From positions 1 through 9,782 of the forward strand of contig JAIVIG010000076.1 of NCBI GenBank assembly GCA_020200675.1: a DNA stretch of 9,782 bases, read 5' to 3'. Below the pieces are notes generated by a model. It did no database searches, had not been told where the DNA came from, and saw only the letters and a list, made by a program, of their open reading frames with translations. Shown piece after piece: positions 1 through 6,950 of the stretch. Position 1 is the stretch's first letter. Each line of letters starts with the position of its first letter. Both the position numbers and the translations under genes were made by a program. This DNA is from Actinomycetota bacterium. Its GTDB lineage: Bacteria; Actinomycetota; Rubrobacteria; Rubrobacterales; Rubrobacteraceae.

Positions 1-194
1 ATCTCAACCCCGACGAAGGTGTCTGGAAGCACCTCAAATGCGTGGAATTGAAGAATCTCTGCTGCCAGAGCCTCTCCGAGCTGAGAGTCGAGCTACGCAA
101 GGCCAAAGAGCGTTTGAGACACAAGAAGGATGTCATCCTTGGCTGTGTCAGGCAGCCGGGTTTCGAGGTTTAGATGTTCACGCTGATATCAATA
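1..194 (+). mobile_element. Right end of an IS630-family insertion sequence (partial)
   Basis: The window opens inside a mobile element. Positions 3-173 encode the carboxy-terminal part of an IS630-type transposase, and EamA transporter coding sequence begins almost at once after its stop. IS630 elements insert at TA dinucleotides. A TA lies at 193-194, exactly where recognisable transporter sequence starts (codons for I-R-V-A-V-P-A-L-G follow), so I place the element's right boundary there by inference. The terminal inverted repeat cannot be confirmed because the left end lies outside the window. Confidence 0.7.
3..173 (+). CDS. IS630-family transposase, C-terminal fragment
   Basis: This reading frame is open from the window edge to a TAG at 171-173 and gives 56 residues. 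It begins L-N-P-D-E-G-V-W-K-H-L-K, which matches the conserved block around the third acidic residue of the DDE/DDD catalytic triad in IS630/Tc1-mariner transposases (usual form N-P-x-E-x-x-W-x-x-L-K). The remainder is a basic helical tail (repeated R/K-L/A-K/E) ending G-C-V-R-Q-P-G-F-E-V, typical of the end of these proteins. The enzyme cuts and joins the IS ends at TA targets. The amino-terminal helix-turn-helix and the first two catalytic Asp residues would lie before position 1, so intactness cannot be judged. Confidence 0.82.
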   Translation, partial: LNPDEGVWKHLKCVELKNLCCQSLSELRVELRKAKERLRHKKDVILGCVRQPGFEV

Positions 195-1012
195 TCCGCG
201 TCGCGGTACCGGCCTTGGGGCCTTTCGTGCTCATGGAACTGCGCGTCGGTCTGGCCGCCGCGGCCCTCGCCCTTCTCACCGTCGCCGTGGGCCGTCTCCC
301 GAAGCTCCGGTCCCGCTGGAAGGGACTCCTGGCGCTGGGGGCTTGCAACGCGGCGATCCCGTTCTCCCTCATAGCGGCCTCGGAGATCAACCTGACCGCT
401 TCTCTGGCGGCGATACTCAACGCGACCACCGCGCTGTTCGCCGCCGTGGTAGCTGCCGCGTGGATGGGCGAAGCTCTGACGAAGGGTAAGGTGGCCGGGC
501 TCGTCATGGGGATAGTAGGGGTCGCGGTGCTGGTCGGGTGGACGCCCATAGCCCTCAGCGGGGTCGTCCTGGTGTCGGTCGGGGCGTCTCTTTTGGCTGC
601 CTTCTCCTACGCTCTGGGCGGGGTCTATGCCAAGTGGGCCTTCGCGGGCGCTCCGCCGCTGGCGCTCGCGATCGGGCAGCAGACGGGGGCCGCGATGCTT
701 CTGCTTCCCCTGGCCGCCGCGAGCGTCCCGGCGGAGGCGCCGTCGCTGCCGGTAACCCTCTCCACGCTGGCCCTCGCCCTGCTGTGTACGGCCGTTGCCT
801 ACCTGTTGTACTTCTACCTGATCTCCAGCGTCGGGCCTACCAAGACCCTCACCGTTACGTTCCTCTCGCCGGTGTTCGGGGCGTTGTTCGGCGTCCTGTT
901 CCTGGACGAGCCGTTTGGGATAGGGACGTTCGTGGGCCTCGGCATCATACTGTCGAGCGTCGCGCTCGTCACCGGGATACGCTTCTTCGGAAAAGAGAAA
1001 GAGCGAACATGA
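195..1012 (+). pseudogene. EamA (DMT superfamily) transporter, 5'-truncated by IS630 element
   Basis: This is an integral membrane protein of the drug/metabolite transporter superfamily, of the RhaT/EamA type; the substrate cannot be told from sequence. The family normally has ten helices in two EamA repeats. Here I count about nine hydrophobic segments, from V-L-M-E-L-R-V-G-L-A-A-A onward. The second repeat is complete (G-V-V-L-V-S-V-G-A-S-L-L-A-A-F-S-Y-A to the final L-S-S-V-A-L-V-T-G-I). The first helix, usually carrying W-G-S-x-F, is missing. In its place the open frame runs back to an ATG at 38 through IS630 DNA in the wrong frame, giving a meaningless basic head. The best in-frame internal start is ATG 233, without a convincing ribosome binding site. 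The body has no internal stop, so the truncation is probably recent or the product is partly tolerated. The TGA at 1010-1012 overlaps the ATG of a small downstream ORF. Confidence 0.8.
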
Positions 1013-1212
1013 CGGAGAAGAGTTGGAGTAGAGCAGGGCTCCCGGAGCCAACCGCGGGCTTCTGGCGGCGGATGATGGCCCTGTGGGGTCTTACATCCGT
1101 GCCGTTCTTCGCGGCTTTCGACGATGACGAGGCGCTTGTGTCTAGCGCGCGTAGAGGATCATCTGCGTGCAGCGGAAGAGGGCGAGCTTTTTGCCGGACT
1201 CGCCGTCGGTGA
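1009..1212 (+). CDS. Doubtful small ORF overlapping the EamA stop
   Basis: An ATG at 1009 shares the ATGA overlap with the transporter stop and is preceded by a purine-rich AAGAGAAAGAG stretch, so it could be translated by coupling. The 67-residue product begins M-T-E-K-S-W-S-R-A-G-L-P-E-P and contains a hydrophobic stretch (A-L-W-G-L-T-S-V-P-F-F-A-A-F) followed by D-D-D-E. From about 1142 onward it is only antisense to the thioesterase and turns into Arg/Ser-rich noise, so at most the first 44 codons can be genuine. I recognise no family. It may be the head of a gene whose body was lost in rearrangement, or no gene at all. Confidence 0.25.
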   Translation: MTEKSWSRAGLPEPTAGFWRRMMALWGLTSVPFFAAFDDDEALVSSARRGSSACSGRGRAFCRTRRR

Positions 1213-1462
1213 CGGTGGCGTCCCACACCTGCGTGGCGCGTCCGCCGTGGACGAGGGTAGCTTCGCATTCGATGACGCCCTCGTGCTTGGTGCCGAGGAA
1301 GTTGCTCTTGAGTTCGACGGTGGTGAAGCCTTCCGCTCCGTCGGGCAGGTTGACGAAGCAGCCGTAGCCGCAGGAGGTGTCGGCGAGCGCGATTATCGTG
1401 GCGGCGTGCAGGTAGCCGTTCGGTGCGAGTAGCTCTTCTCGCAGTTCGAGCCGGCTCGCCAA
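1142..1462 (-). CDS. PaaI-type hotdog-fold thioesterase, 5' end damaged or with unusual start
   Basis: This is a small hotdog-fold acyl-CoA thioesterase of the PaaI/YbgC-like group, cytoplasmic and normally tetrameric, hydrolysing aryl- or acyl-CoA thioesters; the substrate is unknown. Numbering from the TTG at 1462, N15-G-Y-L-H19 and L-A-D28-T match the family motif N-x-x-G-x-x-H followed by a conserved Asp. Further on come G-F-T-T-V-E-L-K-S-N-F, the basic V-H-G-G-R-A-T-Q-V-W-D-A strand and a closing L-F-R-C-T-Q. The frame continues upstream of the TTG with good family sequence (L-P-K-I-G-V-E-I-L-E-A-E-K-G-R, about 1463-1507), so the TTG is not the natural start. No ATG, GTG or TTG exists in that frame back to the stop near 1605. 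A GTG at 1520-1518 lies one frame away. The gene is convergent with the transporter and divergent from mfd. Confidence 0.75.
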   Translation of the reverse strand: MASRLELREELLAPNGYLHAATIIALADTSCGYGCFVNLPDGAEGFTTVELKSNFLGTKHEGVIECEATLVHGGRATQVWDATVTDGESGKKLALFRCTQMILYAR

Positions 1463-1520
1463 TCGCCCCTTCTCCGCCTCCAGGATCTCGACCCCGATCT
1501 TAGGGAGTGGCTGAGCACAC

Positions 1521-1548
1521 GTTGAAATACATATAGGAGCGTTAAAAT
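1521..1548 (+). promoter_or_regulatory. Probable sigma-A promoter of mfd
   Basis: A GTTGAA/TTGAAA block at 1521-1527 is followed 15-16 nt later by TAAAAT at 1543-1548. These resemble -35 and -10 elements with a slightly short spacer. Transcription would begin about 7 nt after the -10, at or near the GTG at 1555, so the mfd mRNA may be leaderless. The same 40 bp must also hold the start region of the divergent thioesterase; a TATATG on the minus strand at 1535-1530 is a weak candidate for its -10. Confidence 0.5.
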
Positions 1549-1554
1549 CTATTG

Positions 1555-4500
1555 GTGCAGGACAGAACTACTATAAAGAACTTGCAGGCTCCTCGGAGGA
1601 TCCGGGCTTACCTGGCAACTAATGTCGGGCGTCCGGTGCTGCTACTCGCCGGGAGCGAGGAGGTGGCCGAGCGCTACGCGAAGGATGCCAGATGCTTCAC
1701 GGACGAGCCCGTAGTTCATCTCCCCTCGCGCGGCGTCCCCTACGGCGACGTCTTCGGCTCGCCGGCGGTGCGCGTCGGAGAGCGCCAGCGCGCTCTGGAT
1801 TCCCTCTCGGGGGCGCGGGTCGTGGTCGCGGGACCCCTGGCGATGCGGGAAAAGACGCCGCTCTATGAGCCTCTGCGTCTCGAGGGCGAGGTCGAGATCG
1901 AGCTGGACGACTGTCTCTCGCGGTTGGTCTCTTTAGGATACGAGAGGGTCGACCGAGTGTCGCGTCACGGGGAGTTCGCGGTGCGTGGCGGGATCGTGGA
2001 CGTCTTCCCGAGCACCCGCCGTTCGCCCGTGCGCCTCGAGTGGTGGGGCGACGAGATCGAGACCGTCCGGGCCGTCTCCCTGGCGACCCAAAGGGTCGTG
2101 CGGGAGCTCGAGGGCGTCACAGTCTACGCCGCCCGCGAGGGAGACCTCGCCGCCCTGGCCGCCCGGAGCGACGCGGACTTCCCGGAGGAGGCGCGCCAGG
2201 GCGTGCGGGTGCCGGGCCTGGATCGCCTGCTCCTCGAACTCAACCCCGTCTCTCCGGGAGACCTCCTCCCGCGAGACGTCGAGGTGTGGGCCGAGGAGCC
2301 TGCGGAGGGGTTGCCCGCGGAGAGCGACGACGGGAGCACCGAAGACGTCGTACGGGAGCTCTACGACGAGGACCTCCCGGAACCGGACTTCCGTTTCGTC
2401 GCGACCGCGGACGGTGAAGACGTGGAGACGGTCTCCGCGCCGCCGGTCACGACGCCCTCGTCCACGATCCGGGAGGCTGGCCGGAGGCTCGCGGCGCTCG
2501 TGGACGAGGGCTTGCGCGTCTTCGTGGCGTGCGCTTCGGTGGGCGAGGCCAAGCGAACGGCCTACGCGTTCGGGGAGATAGGGCGTAGAGTCGACGAAGC
2601 CGACCGGGTCGACGCCTCGCTCGCGCCCGGCATCTACGCGGTACCGGGCGAGGTGGAGGAGGGGTTCTCCTATCCCGCGGACGGCGTGGCCGTCGTCCGG
2701 CGGGATACTCTCTTCGGCCGGAGGCGCGCGCGACCGGTGCGAGCGGGACGGGCGCCCTCTATCGGCTCCTTCGCGGACCTCAAGGGTGGGGACCTCGTCG
2801 TGCATCAGACGCAGGGCATCGGACGCTTCGAGGGGCTGGTCTCCAAGGAGGTCCTCGGGACCACGCGGGACTACATGCAGGTCAGCTACCGGGGCGAGGA
2901 CACGCTCTTCGTGCCCTACGAGCAGATGGAGCTCCTGCACAAGTACATCGGCGGCGAGGGGACCAGGCTCGACAGGCTCGGCGGCACGAGCTGGGCGGCG
3001 GTCACCGACAGGGTCAGGGGCAGGGTCAAGGCGCTCGCCGGGGAGCTACTGCGGGTCCAGGCCGCCCGCGCCGCCGCCGAGGGGTTCGCCTTCCCCGAGG
3101 ACTCCGAGTGGGAGCGCGAGCTAGAGGAGAGCTTCCCGTACCAGGAGACCCCGGACCAGGACGCGGCCATCGCCGCCGTCAAGGCGGACATGCAGAGCAC
3201 GCGTCCTATGGACCGCCTGGTGTGCGGGGACGTGGGCTTCGGCAAGACCGAGGTGGCGGTGCGGGCGGCCTTCAAGGCGGCGCTCGCCGGCAAGCAGGTG
3301 ATGATGCTCGCGCCGACGACGATCCTCGTCCAGCAGCACTTCAGGACTTTCAGAGATAGGTTGGGGAGGTTCGCGGTGAGGGTCGAGAGCCTCAGCCGCT
3401 TCTCGACGGCCGCCGAGAGGAGGCGGACCCTGAGGGACTTCGCCGCCGGGGAGGTGGACGTGCTCATCGGGACGCACGCGCTCCTGGGGGCGGAGCTGCG
3501 CCCGAAGGATCTCGGGCTCGTGATCGTGGACGAAGAGCAGCGCTTCGGCGTCAAGCACAAGGAGCGCCTCAAAGAGTTCAAGGCCTCAGTGGACCTCCTC
3601 ACCCTGACCGCGACCCCGATACCGCGCACGATGCAGATGGGCCTCGCGACCCTGAGGGACATCAGCGTCATAGAGACGCCTCCCAGCGGACGGCGGAGCA
3701 TCCTGACCCACGTCGGACCTTACGAAGAGGACCTCGTGGTGAGGGCCATCGAGAAAGAGGTCCGGCGCGGGGGACAGGTCTTCTTCGTGCACAACCGGAT
3801 CGACACCATCGACGAGGTCGCGGAGAGGCTGCAGGCGCTCGTACCCGGCGCGCGGTTCGTGACCGCGCACGGCCGGATGCCCGAGCGGGCCCTGGAGGAC
3901 GTGATGCGGCGCTTTCTCGACCGGGAGGCCGACGCGCTCGTCACTACCACCATCGTCGAGAGTGGGCTGGACGTTGCGACGGCTAACACCCTGGTCGTGG
4001 ACAGGGCCGACGCTATGGGCCTCGCGCAGCTCTACCAGTTGCGCGGCAGGATCGGGCGCTCCACGGAGCAGGCCTACGCGCCTCGAAGCCCTCATGGACT
4101 TCACGGAGCTCGGGAGCGGGTTCGCGATCGCGATGCGCGATCTGGAGATCCGGGGCGCCGGCAACCTCCTCGGCTCGGAGCAGTCGGGCCAGATCGCCGC
4201 GGTCGGTTTCGAGATGTACCTACGCCTCCTCGAAGAGGCGGTCGCCCTGGCCAAGGGACAACCAGCCAGAGAAGAACAGCCGCCGCCCGTGATCGTAGAG
4301 CTCTCCCTCGACGCCTACCTGCCTGTGGACTACGTCCGGGACGAGATAGAGCGCGTTGACCTGTACCGCCGGGCCTCGGGCGTTCACACGCTCGCCGAAC
4401 TCGACGACCTGGCCGAGGAGCTACAAGAGCGCTTCGGCGAACTCCCCGAGCCGGCCCTGAACCTGCTCGGCCTCTCCCGCATAAAGCTCCTCGCCCGCAG

Positions 4501-4702
4501 CGTAGGCGCAACGGCCGTCAACTGCCGCTCCGGCACCTTGAGCATCATCGGCGTCACCGCGATGTTGGCTGCTCCCGCCCTGATCCGCAAGGCAACCGGA
4601 GGTGTCGTCGCGGGGAGGGAAGGACGCGTCAAGGTGAGCGGCTCGTCTTTGGGACCCGTAGAGCTCGCCGGGGAGACCCTGGGAGCGCTCGCCCGAGCCT
4701 AG
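1555..4702 (+). pseudogene. mfd: Mfd transcription-repair coupling factor, broken by a deletion/frameshift near 4080
   Basis: Mfd removes RNA polymerase stalled at DNA damage and recruits UvrA, using ATP-driven translocation on DNA. Numbering from GTG 1555, the domains run in the usual order. A UvrB-homology region comes first (L-G-Y-E-R-V-D ... G-E-F-A-V-R-G-G-I-V-D-V-F-P). The RNA-polymerase-interacting domain lies at about 403-470 (G-D-L-V-V-H-Q-T-Q-G-I-G-R-F). Walker A G-D-V-G-F-G-K-T is at 558-565, the DEEQ box at 659-662, then L-T-A-T-P-I-P-R-T, and motif VI Q-L-R-G-R-I-G-R at 828-835. After ...E-Q-A-Y-A (codon 4078-4080) the frame goes wrong and stops at 4359. The true continuation R-L-E-A-L-M-D-F-T-E-L-G-S-G-F resumes one frame over at 4079, with the TRG block D-L-E-I-R-G-A-G-N-L-L-G and the C-terminal UvrA-binding domain to TAG 4702. 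About 15-17 residues are missing at the join, so a single-base error cannot explain it. Either the gene is inactive or the assembly lost about 50 bp. No Shine-Dalgarno is seen; a leaderless start at GTG 1555 (or TTG 1552) fits. Confidence 0.92.
4078..4083 (+). other. Lesion point in mfd: deletion of about 50 bp with frame change
   Basis: The last correct codon of the first mfd frame is GCG (Ala) at 4078-4080, and the first correct codon of the resumed frame is CGC (Arg) at 4079-4081; the two overlap in the bases CG. Orthologues carry about 16 residues between these positions (the loop linking helicase motif VI to the TRG motif). A loss near 50 bp therefore accounts for both the missing residues and the frame change. 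The shared GCGC-like bases at the join are what microhomology-driven deletion would leave. Confidence 0.75.
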
Positions 4703-4840
4703 AGGAGGCCTGCTAGCTGCTCTTTTGGGGCGTGGTCATACTTTCGGTTGGCGAAAACCCTCCTTTCGTAGGATGCGGCGGTGGTGGTCCGGGTGAGAAG
4801 CTAACTCAGGTTTGGGCGCCTTCTACGAGGGAGGAAAAGC

Positions 4841-5401
4841 ATGGAGAAGCCGACAATTGGTGTTGCCGGGAGCCGCGCGGCGCTGTCCGGACGGAGGAGC
4901 TTCTTGGTTGTCGTCTTCGCGGCGAGTCTCCTGCTCGCGTTCATCTTGAGCACCGGGGACGCGCGCGCATGCTCTTGCGTCGGGCTGACGTTGGAGGAGC
5001 AGATCCAGACGTCCGAGGCGATATTCTCGGGCGTGGTGGTGGACGTGGCGGAGAGCGCCGACCCCTACGCGGCGCCCGGCCCCGTGACCTTCGACGTGGA
5101 ATCGGCGTGGAAGGGCGTCTCGGGAGAGATGGCTGTCGTCCTTGGCCACGAGCCCGGGTCGAGCTGCGACGTCGGCTTCGAGGTGGGTGAGAGGTACCTC
5201 GTATATGCTTACCTCAGCGGAGAAAACGGGGAAGGACCCCTGGCGACGAACATCTGCTCGGGGACGAAGCCGCTATCGAGCGCGGGGGCGGACCTGCTGG
5301 CGCTCGGACCACCACCGTACGGTTCCGACCTCTGGGAGGAACCAGGATCCGTCGAAGGCGGCGACAGCACTGGCTCCATACAATACGATAACGCCCAATA
5401 G
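4841..5401 (+). CDS. Exported TIMP/netrin-like domain protein with CxC amino terminus
   Basis: This is a 186-residue secreted protein of unknown function. Residues 1-43 form a Sec signal peptide: a basic stretch R-R at 18-19, the hydrophobic core F-L-V-V-V-F-A-A-S-L-L-L-A-F-I-L at 21-36, and an A-R-A signal-peptidase site at 41-43. The predicted mature protein begins C44-S-C46. It continues with strands recalling the TIMP/netrin-like OB fold: A-I-F-S-G-V-V-V-D-V, V-T-F-D-V-E-S-A-W-K-G, V-G-E-R-Y-L-V-Y-A, then N-I-C139-S-G-T-K-P-L-S-S-A. C109 and C139 can pair with C44/C46. In animal TIMPs the free N-terminal Cys of C-x-C chelates the zinc of metalloproteases; whether bacterial relatives do so is not established. 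The C-terminal 30 residues are a polar G/S/E linker with no membrane anchor. The start is well supported: GGAGG at 4830-4834 lies 6 nt before ATG 4841. The stop is TAG 5399-5401. The preceding 138 bp after mfd hold no clear terminator; a TTGGCG...TAGGAT pair at 4748-4774 is a weak promoter candidate. Confidence 0.78.
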   Translation: MEKPTIGVAGSRAALSGRRSFLVVVFAASLLLAFILSTGDARACSCVGLTLEEQIQTSEAIFSGVVVDVAESADPYAAPGPVTFDVESAWKGVSGEMAVVLGHEPGSSCDVGFEVGERYLVYAYLSGENGEGPLATNICSGTKPLSSAGADLLALGPPPYGSDLWEEPGSVEGGDSTGSIQYDNAQ

Positions 5402-5560
5402 CAGCCCGAAGGAAGCACGTTCGGCTTGGTGGCCAGCCAACCGCCCCAACCTCAAACTCCGGCTCGACGGCAGTGCTACTAGGGTCTTGCCGACGACTTT
5501 CGCCGTTAGTAAGCGTTTGCCAGAGGTCCCACTACCATAATTCTCCACGCACGTAGAGTG

Positions 5561-5590
5561 CTGACCGGCCGAAAAGCTCGGTGCTATAAT
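5561..5590 (+). promoter_or_regulatory. Sigma-A promoter with extended -10 for the parvulin lipoprotein gene
   Basis: A perfect TATAAT at 5585-5590 is preceded by TGC (an extended -10). Eighteen bases upstream is CTGACC at 5561-5566, a partial match to TTGACA. Transcription would start near 5597. This is the best consensus promoter in the window. Because it lies downstream of the GTG at 5558, that GTG cannot be the start used from this promoter. The 159 bp between the TIMP-like gene and this promoter (5402-5560) show no gene or obvious terminator. Confidence 0.7.
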
Positions 5591-5644
5591 CGCGCCGGTC
5601 TTTTTGGCTCTGTGGTAACCAAACAAGTTAGGATTCTGGTCATC

Positions 5645-6823
5645 TTGGGCAATCTTTCTTCGGTAAGGGTAGCTTCCGTCTGGAGTTTCGTGGTTCTGGC
5701 GTTGTTTCTTCTGGCGGGGTGCGCGCCGGCGTCGCCGTCTTCGGAGGTGGATTCGGGGGCGAAGAAGGTCGTCACTTTCGACGGTGGCTCGGTGACCGAG
5801 GGCGAGGTGCGGGAGGGGGTCGAGCGGCTGTACTCCGCGCAGGCCGCGCAGAGCGGACAGTCCGCCCCCGACGCCCAACCGGGCTCGCCGCAGTTCGAGG
5901 CCGCCAAGACCCAGGTCGTGCCGCAGCTCATAGCCTTCAACCTCGCCAAAGCCTACGCTCGGGAGAACGACATCGAGGTGTCGGGGGAGGAGATCGACGC
6001 GGAGGTCGAGCAGACCAAGGAGCAGGTCGGCAAGCAGGCCGAGGCGGCCGGGCAGGACCTGAGCCCCGACGAGGCATTTCAAGAGGCCCTGAACCAGTTC
6101 GGCTACACCGAGGAGGAGTTCCGGGAGGAGGTCAGGACGGGCCTGCTTCTGGAGAAGGTCCGGGAGGACGCCGTGGGTGGCGAGGGGCCGTCTGACGAGG
6201 AGATCGAGCAGTTCTATGAGGAGAACAAGGAGACCCGGTTTACGCTCCCCGAGCGGCGCTGCATAAGGCACATACTCTTCAGCCCGGACGAGGAAGAGGA
6301 GGCCGAGGAGGTCAAGGAGGAGCTAGACGACGGGGGAGACTTCGAGGAGCTCGCCCGCGAGAACTCCCAGGACCCGGGGAGCGCCGAGAACGGCGGTGAT
6401 CTTGGGTGCAACCCGGAAGGGGGCTTCGTTCCCGAGTTCGACGAGGCTGCCTTCGACGCGGAGGAGGGTGAGATCCTGGGCCCCGTCGAAACCGAGTTCG
6501 GTTTCCACGTCATCGAGGTCACCGAGATACAGGAAGAAGAGGAAGTCCCGTTCGAGGAAGCGGCACCCGAGATCGAGGAGCAGCTCTCCCAGCAGCAGCA
6601 GGCCGCTGAGTTTGACGGCTGGATCCAGGGCCAGCTCGAAGAGCGCAACGTGATGTACCTCCCCGGCTACGACCCGAACGAGCGGCAGCCCCAGCTGCCC
6701 GGCCTCCCGCCCGGCGCGGGAGCCCCACCCGAGGGCGGAGCGCCGCCGGAGGGCGAGGTGCAGGAGGAGACCCCCGAGGGAGCCGCGCCGACGGACGAGC
6801 CGCAAGGGAAATCGAAGGAATAA
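5645..6823 (+). CDS. SurA/PrsA-like parvulin peptidyl-prolyl isomerase, lipoprotein
   Basis: This is an extracytoplasmic foldase that would speed proline cis-trans isomerisation in exported proteins. Numbering from TTG 5645, a short signal peptide ends in a lipobox L-L-A-G-C26, so the mature protein should be lipid-anchored on the outer face of the membrane. Residues about 40-190 form a helical SurA_N-type chaperone region. The parvulin domain is at about 202-296, with R-H-I-L-F near its start, G-G-D-L-G-C and G-F-V-P-E-F in the middle, and the closing F-G-F-H-V-I-E-V strand; both conserved His residues are present. A helical segment follows, then a Pro/Gly/Glu-rich tail with repeated P-P-E-G (A-P-P-E-G-G-A-P-P-E-G-E). 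The protein is strikingly acidic. The start is chosen because AGGA at 5630-5633 lies upstream and the signal peptide then has a normal length; GTG 5612 is the alternative. It occupies the slot between mfd and eno where other actinobacteria often encode a lipoprotein. Confidence 0.85.
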   Translation: MGNLSSVRVASVWSFVVLALFLLAGCAPASPSSEVDSGAKKVVTFDGGSVTEGEVREGVERLYSAQAAQSGQSAPDAQPGSPQFEAAKTQVVPQLIAFNLAKAYARENDIEVSGEEIDAEVEQTKEQVGKQAEAAGQDLSPDEAFQEALNQFGYTEEEFREEVRTGLLLEKVREDAVGGEGPSDEEIEQFYEENKETRFTLPERRCIRHILFSPDEEEEAEEVKEELDDGGDFEELARENSQDPGSAENGGDLGCNPEGGFVPEFDEAAFDAEEGEILGPVETEFGFHVIEVTEIQEEEEVPFEEAAPEIEEQLSQQQQAAEFDGWIQGQLEERNVMYLPGYDPNERQPQLPGLPPGAGAPPEGGAPPEGEVQEETPEGAAPTDEPQGKSKE

Positions 6824-6840
6824 AACCCGGCGTATAACCC

Positions 6841-6874
6841 GAGACCCCGCGGCGCGGTGGCGCTGCGGGGTCTC
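6841..6874 (+). terminator. Strong GC hairpin between the parvulin gene and eno (terminator-like, no U tract)
   Basis: GAGACCCCGC at 6841-6850 is exactly complementary to GCGGGGTCTC at 6865-6874. The intervening 14 nt extend the stem by five more pairs (one G-T) around a GGTG loop, giving a stem of about 15 bp. It starts 17 nt after the parvulin stop. There is no T-run behind it, so it is either a U-less terminator, as often proposed for high-GC actinobacteria, or an mRNA-stabilising end. Copies of GTATAAC sit just before it (6832-6838) and after it (6891-6897). Confidence 0.7.
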
Positions 6875-6891
6875 AACGCGTAGAGTTAGGG

Positions 6892-6897
6892 TATAAC
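6892..6897 (+). promoter_or_regulatory. Candidate -10 element for the eno-pyk operon
   Basis: TATAAC lies 54 nt before the eno ATG and just after the hairpin. Transcription would begin near 6904 and give a leader of about 47 nt containing the GGGGAGGA ribosome binding site. No good -35 is found at 16-18 nt upstream; that position falls inside the right arm of the hairpin. The call therefore rests on the -10 and the position alone. Confidence 0.4.
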
Positions 6898-6950
6898 AAC
6901 AGCGTCTTAGAGTGCAGCGTCCGGGCGAGTCGGGGAGGACTGGTACTGAT

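Noticed and set aside
4078..4110. Programmed ribosomal frameshift in mfd
   Set aside because: There is no slippery run at the join, and about 16 conserved residues are missing as well as the frame, which recoding cannot explain.
4732..5190. Plus-strand open frame overlapping the start of the TIMP-like gene
   Set aside because: It has no ribosome binding site and an Arg/Gly-rich product, and it is out of frame with a gene that has a good GGAGG site and signal peptide.
5402..5560. Possible terminator or small RNA in the spacer after the TIMP-like gene
   Set aside because: Only a very weak inverted repeat (TTGGT...GCCAA near 5429) is visible, with no T tract; not enough to call.
5273..6271. 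Minus-strand open frame of about 330 codons under the parvulin and TIMP-like genes
   Set aside because: It overlaps the well-supported parvulin gene, promoter and linker in antisense. Only its last part, with a hydrophobic stretch, is of any interest, and that is listed separately as a weak finding.
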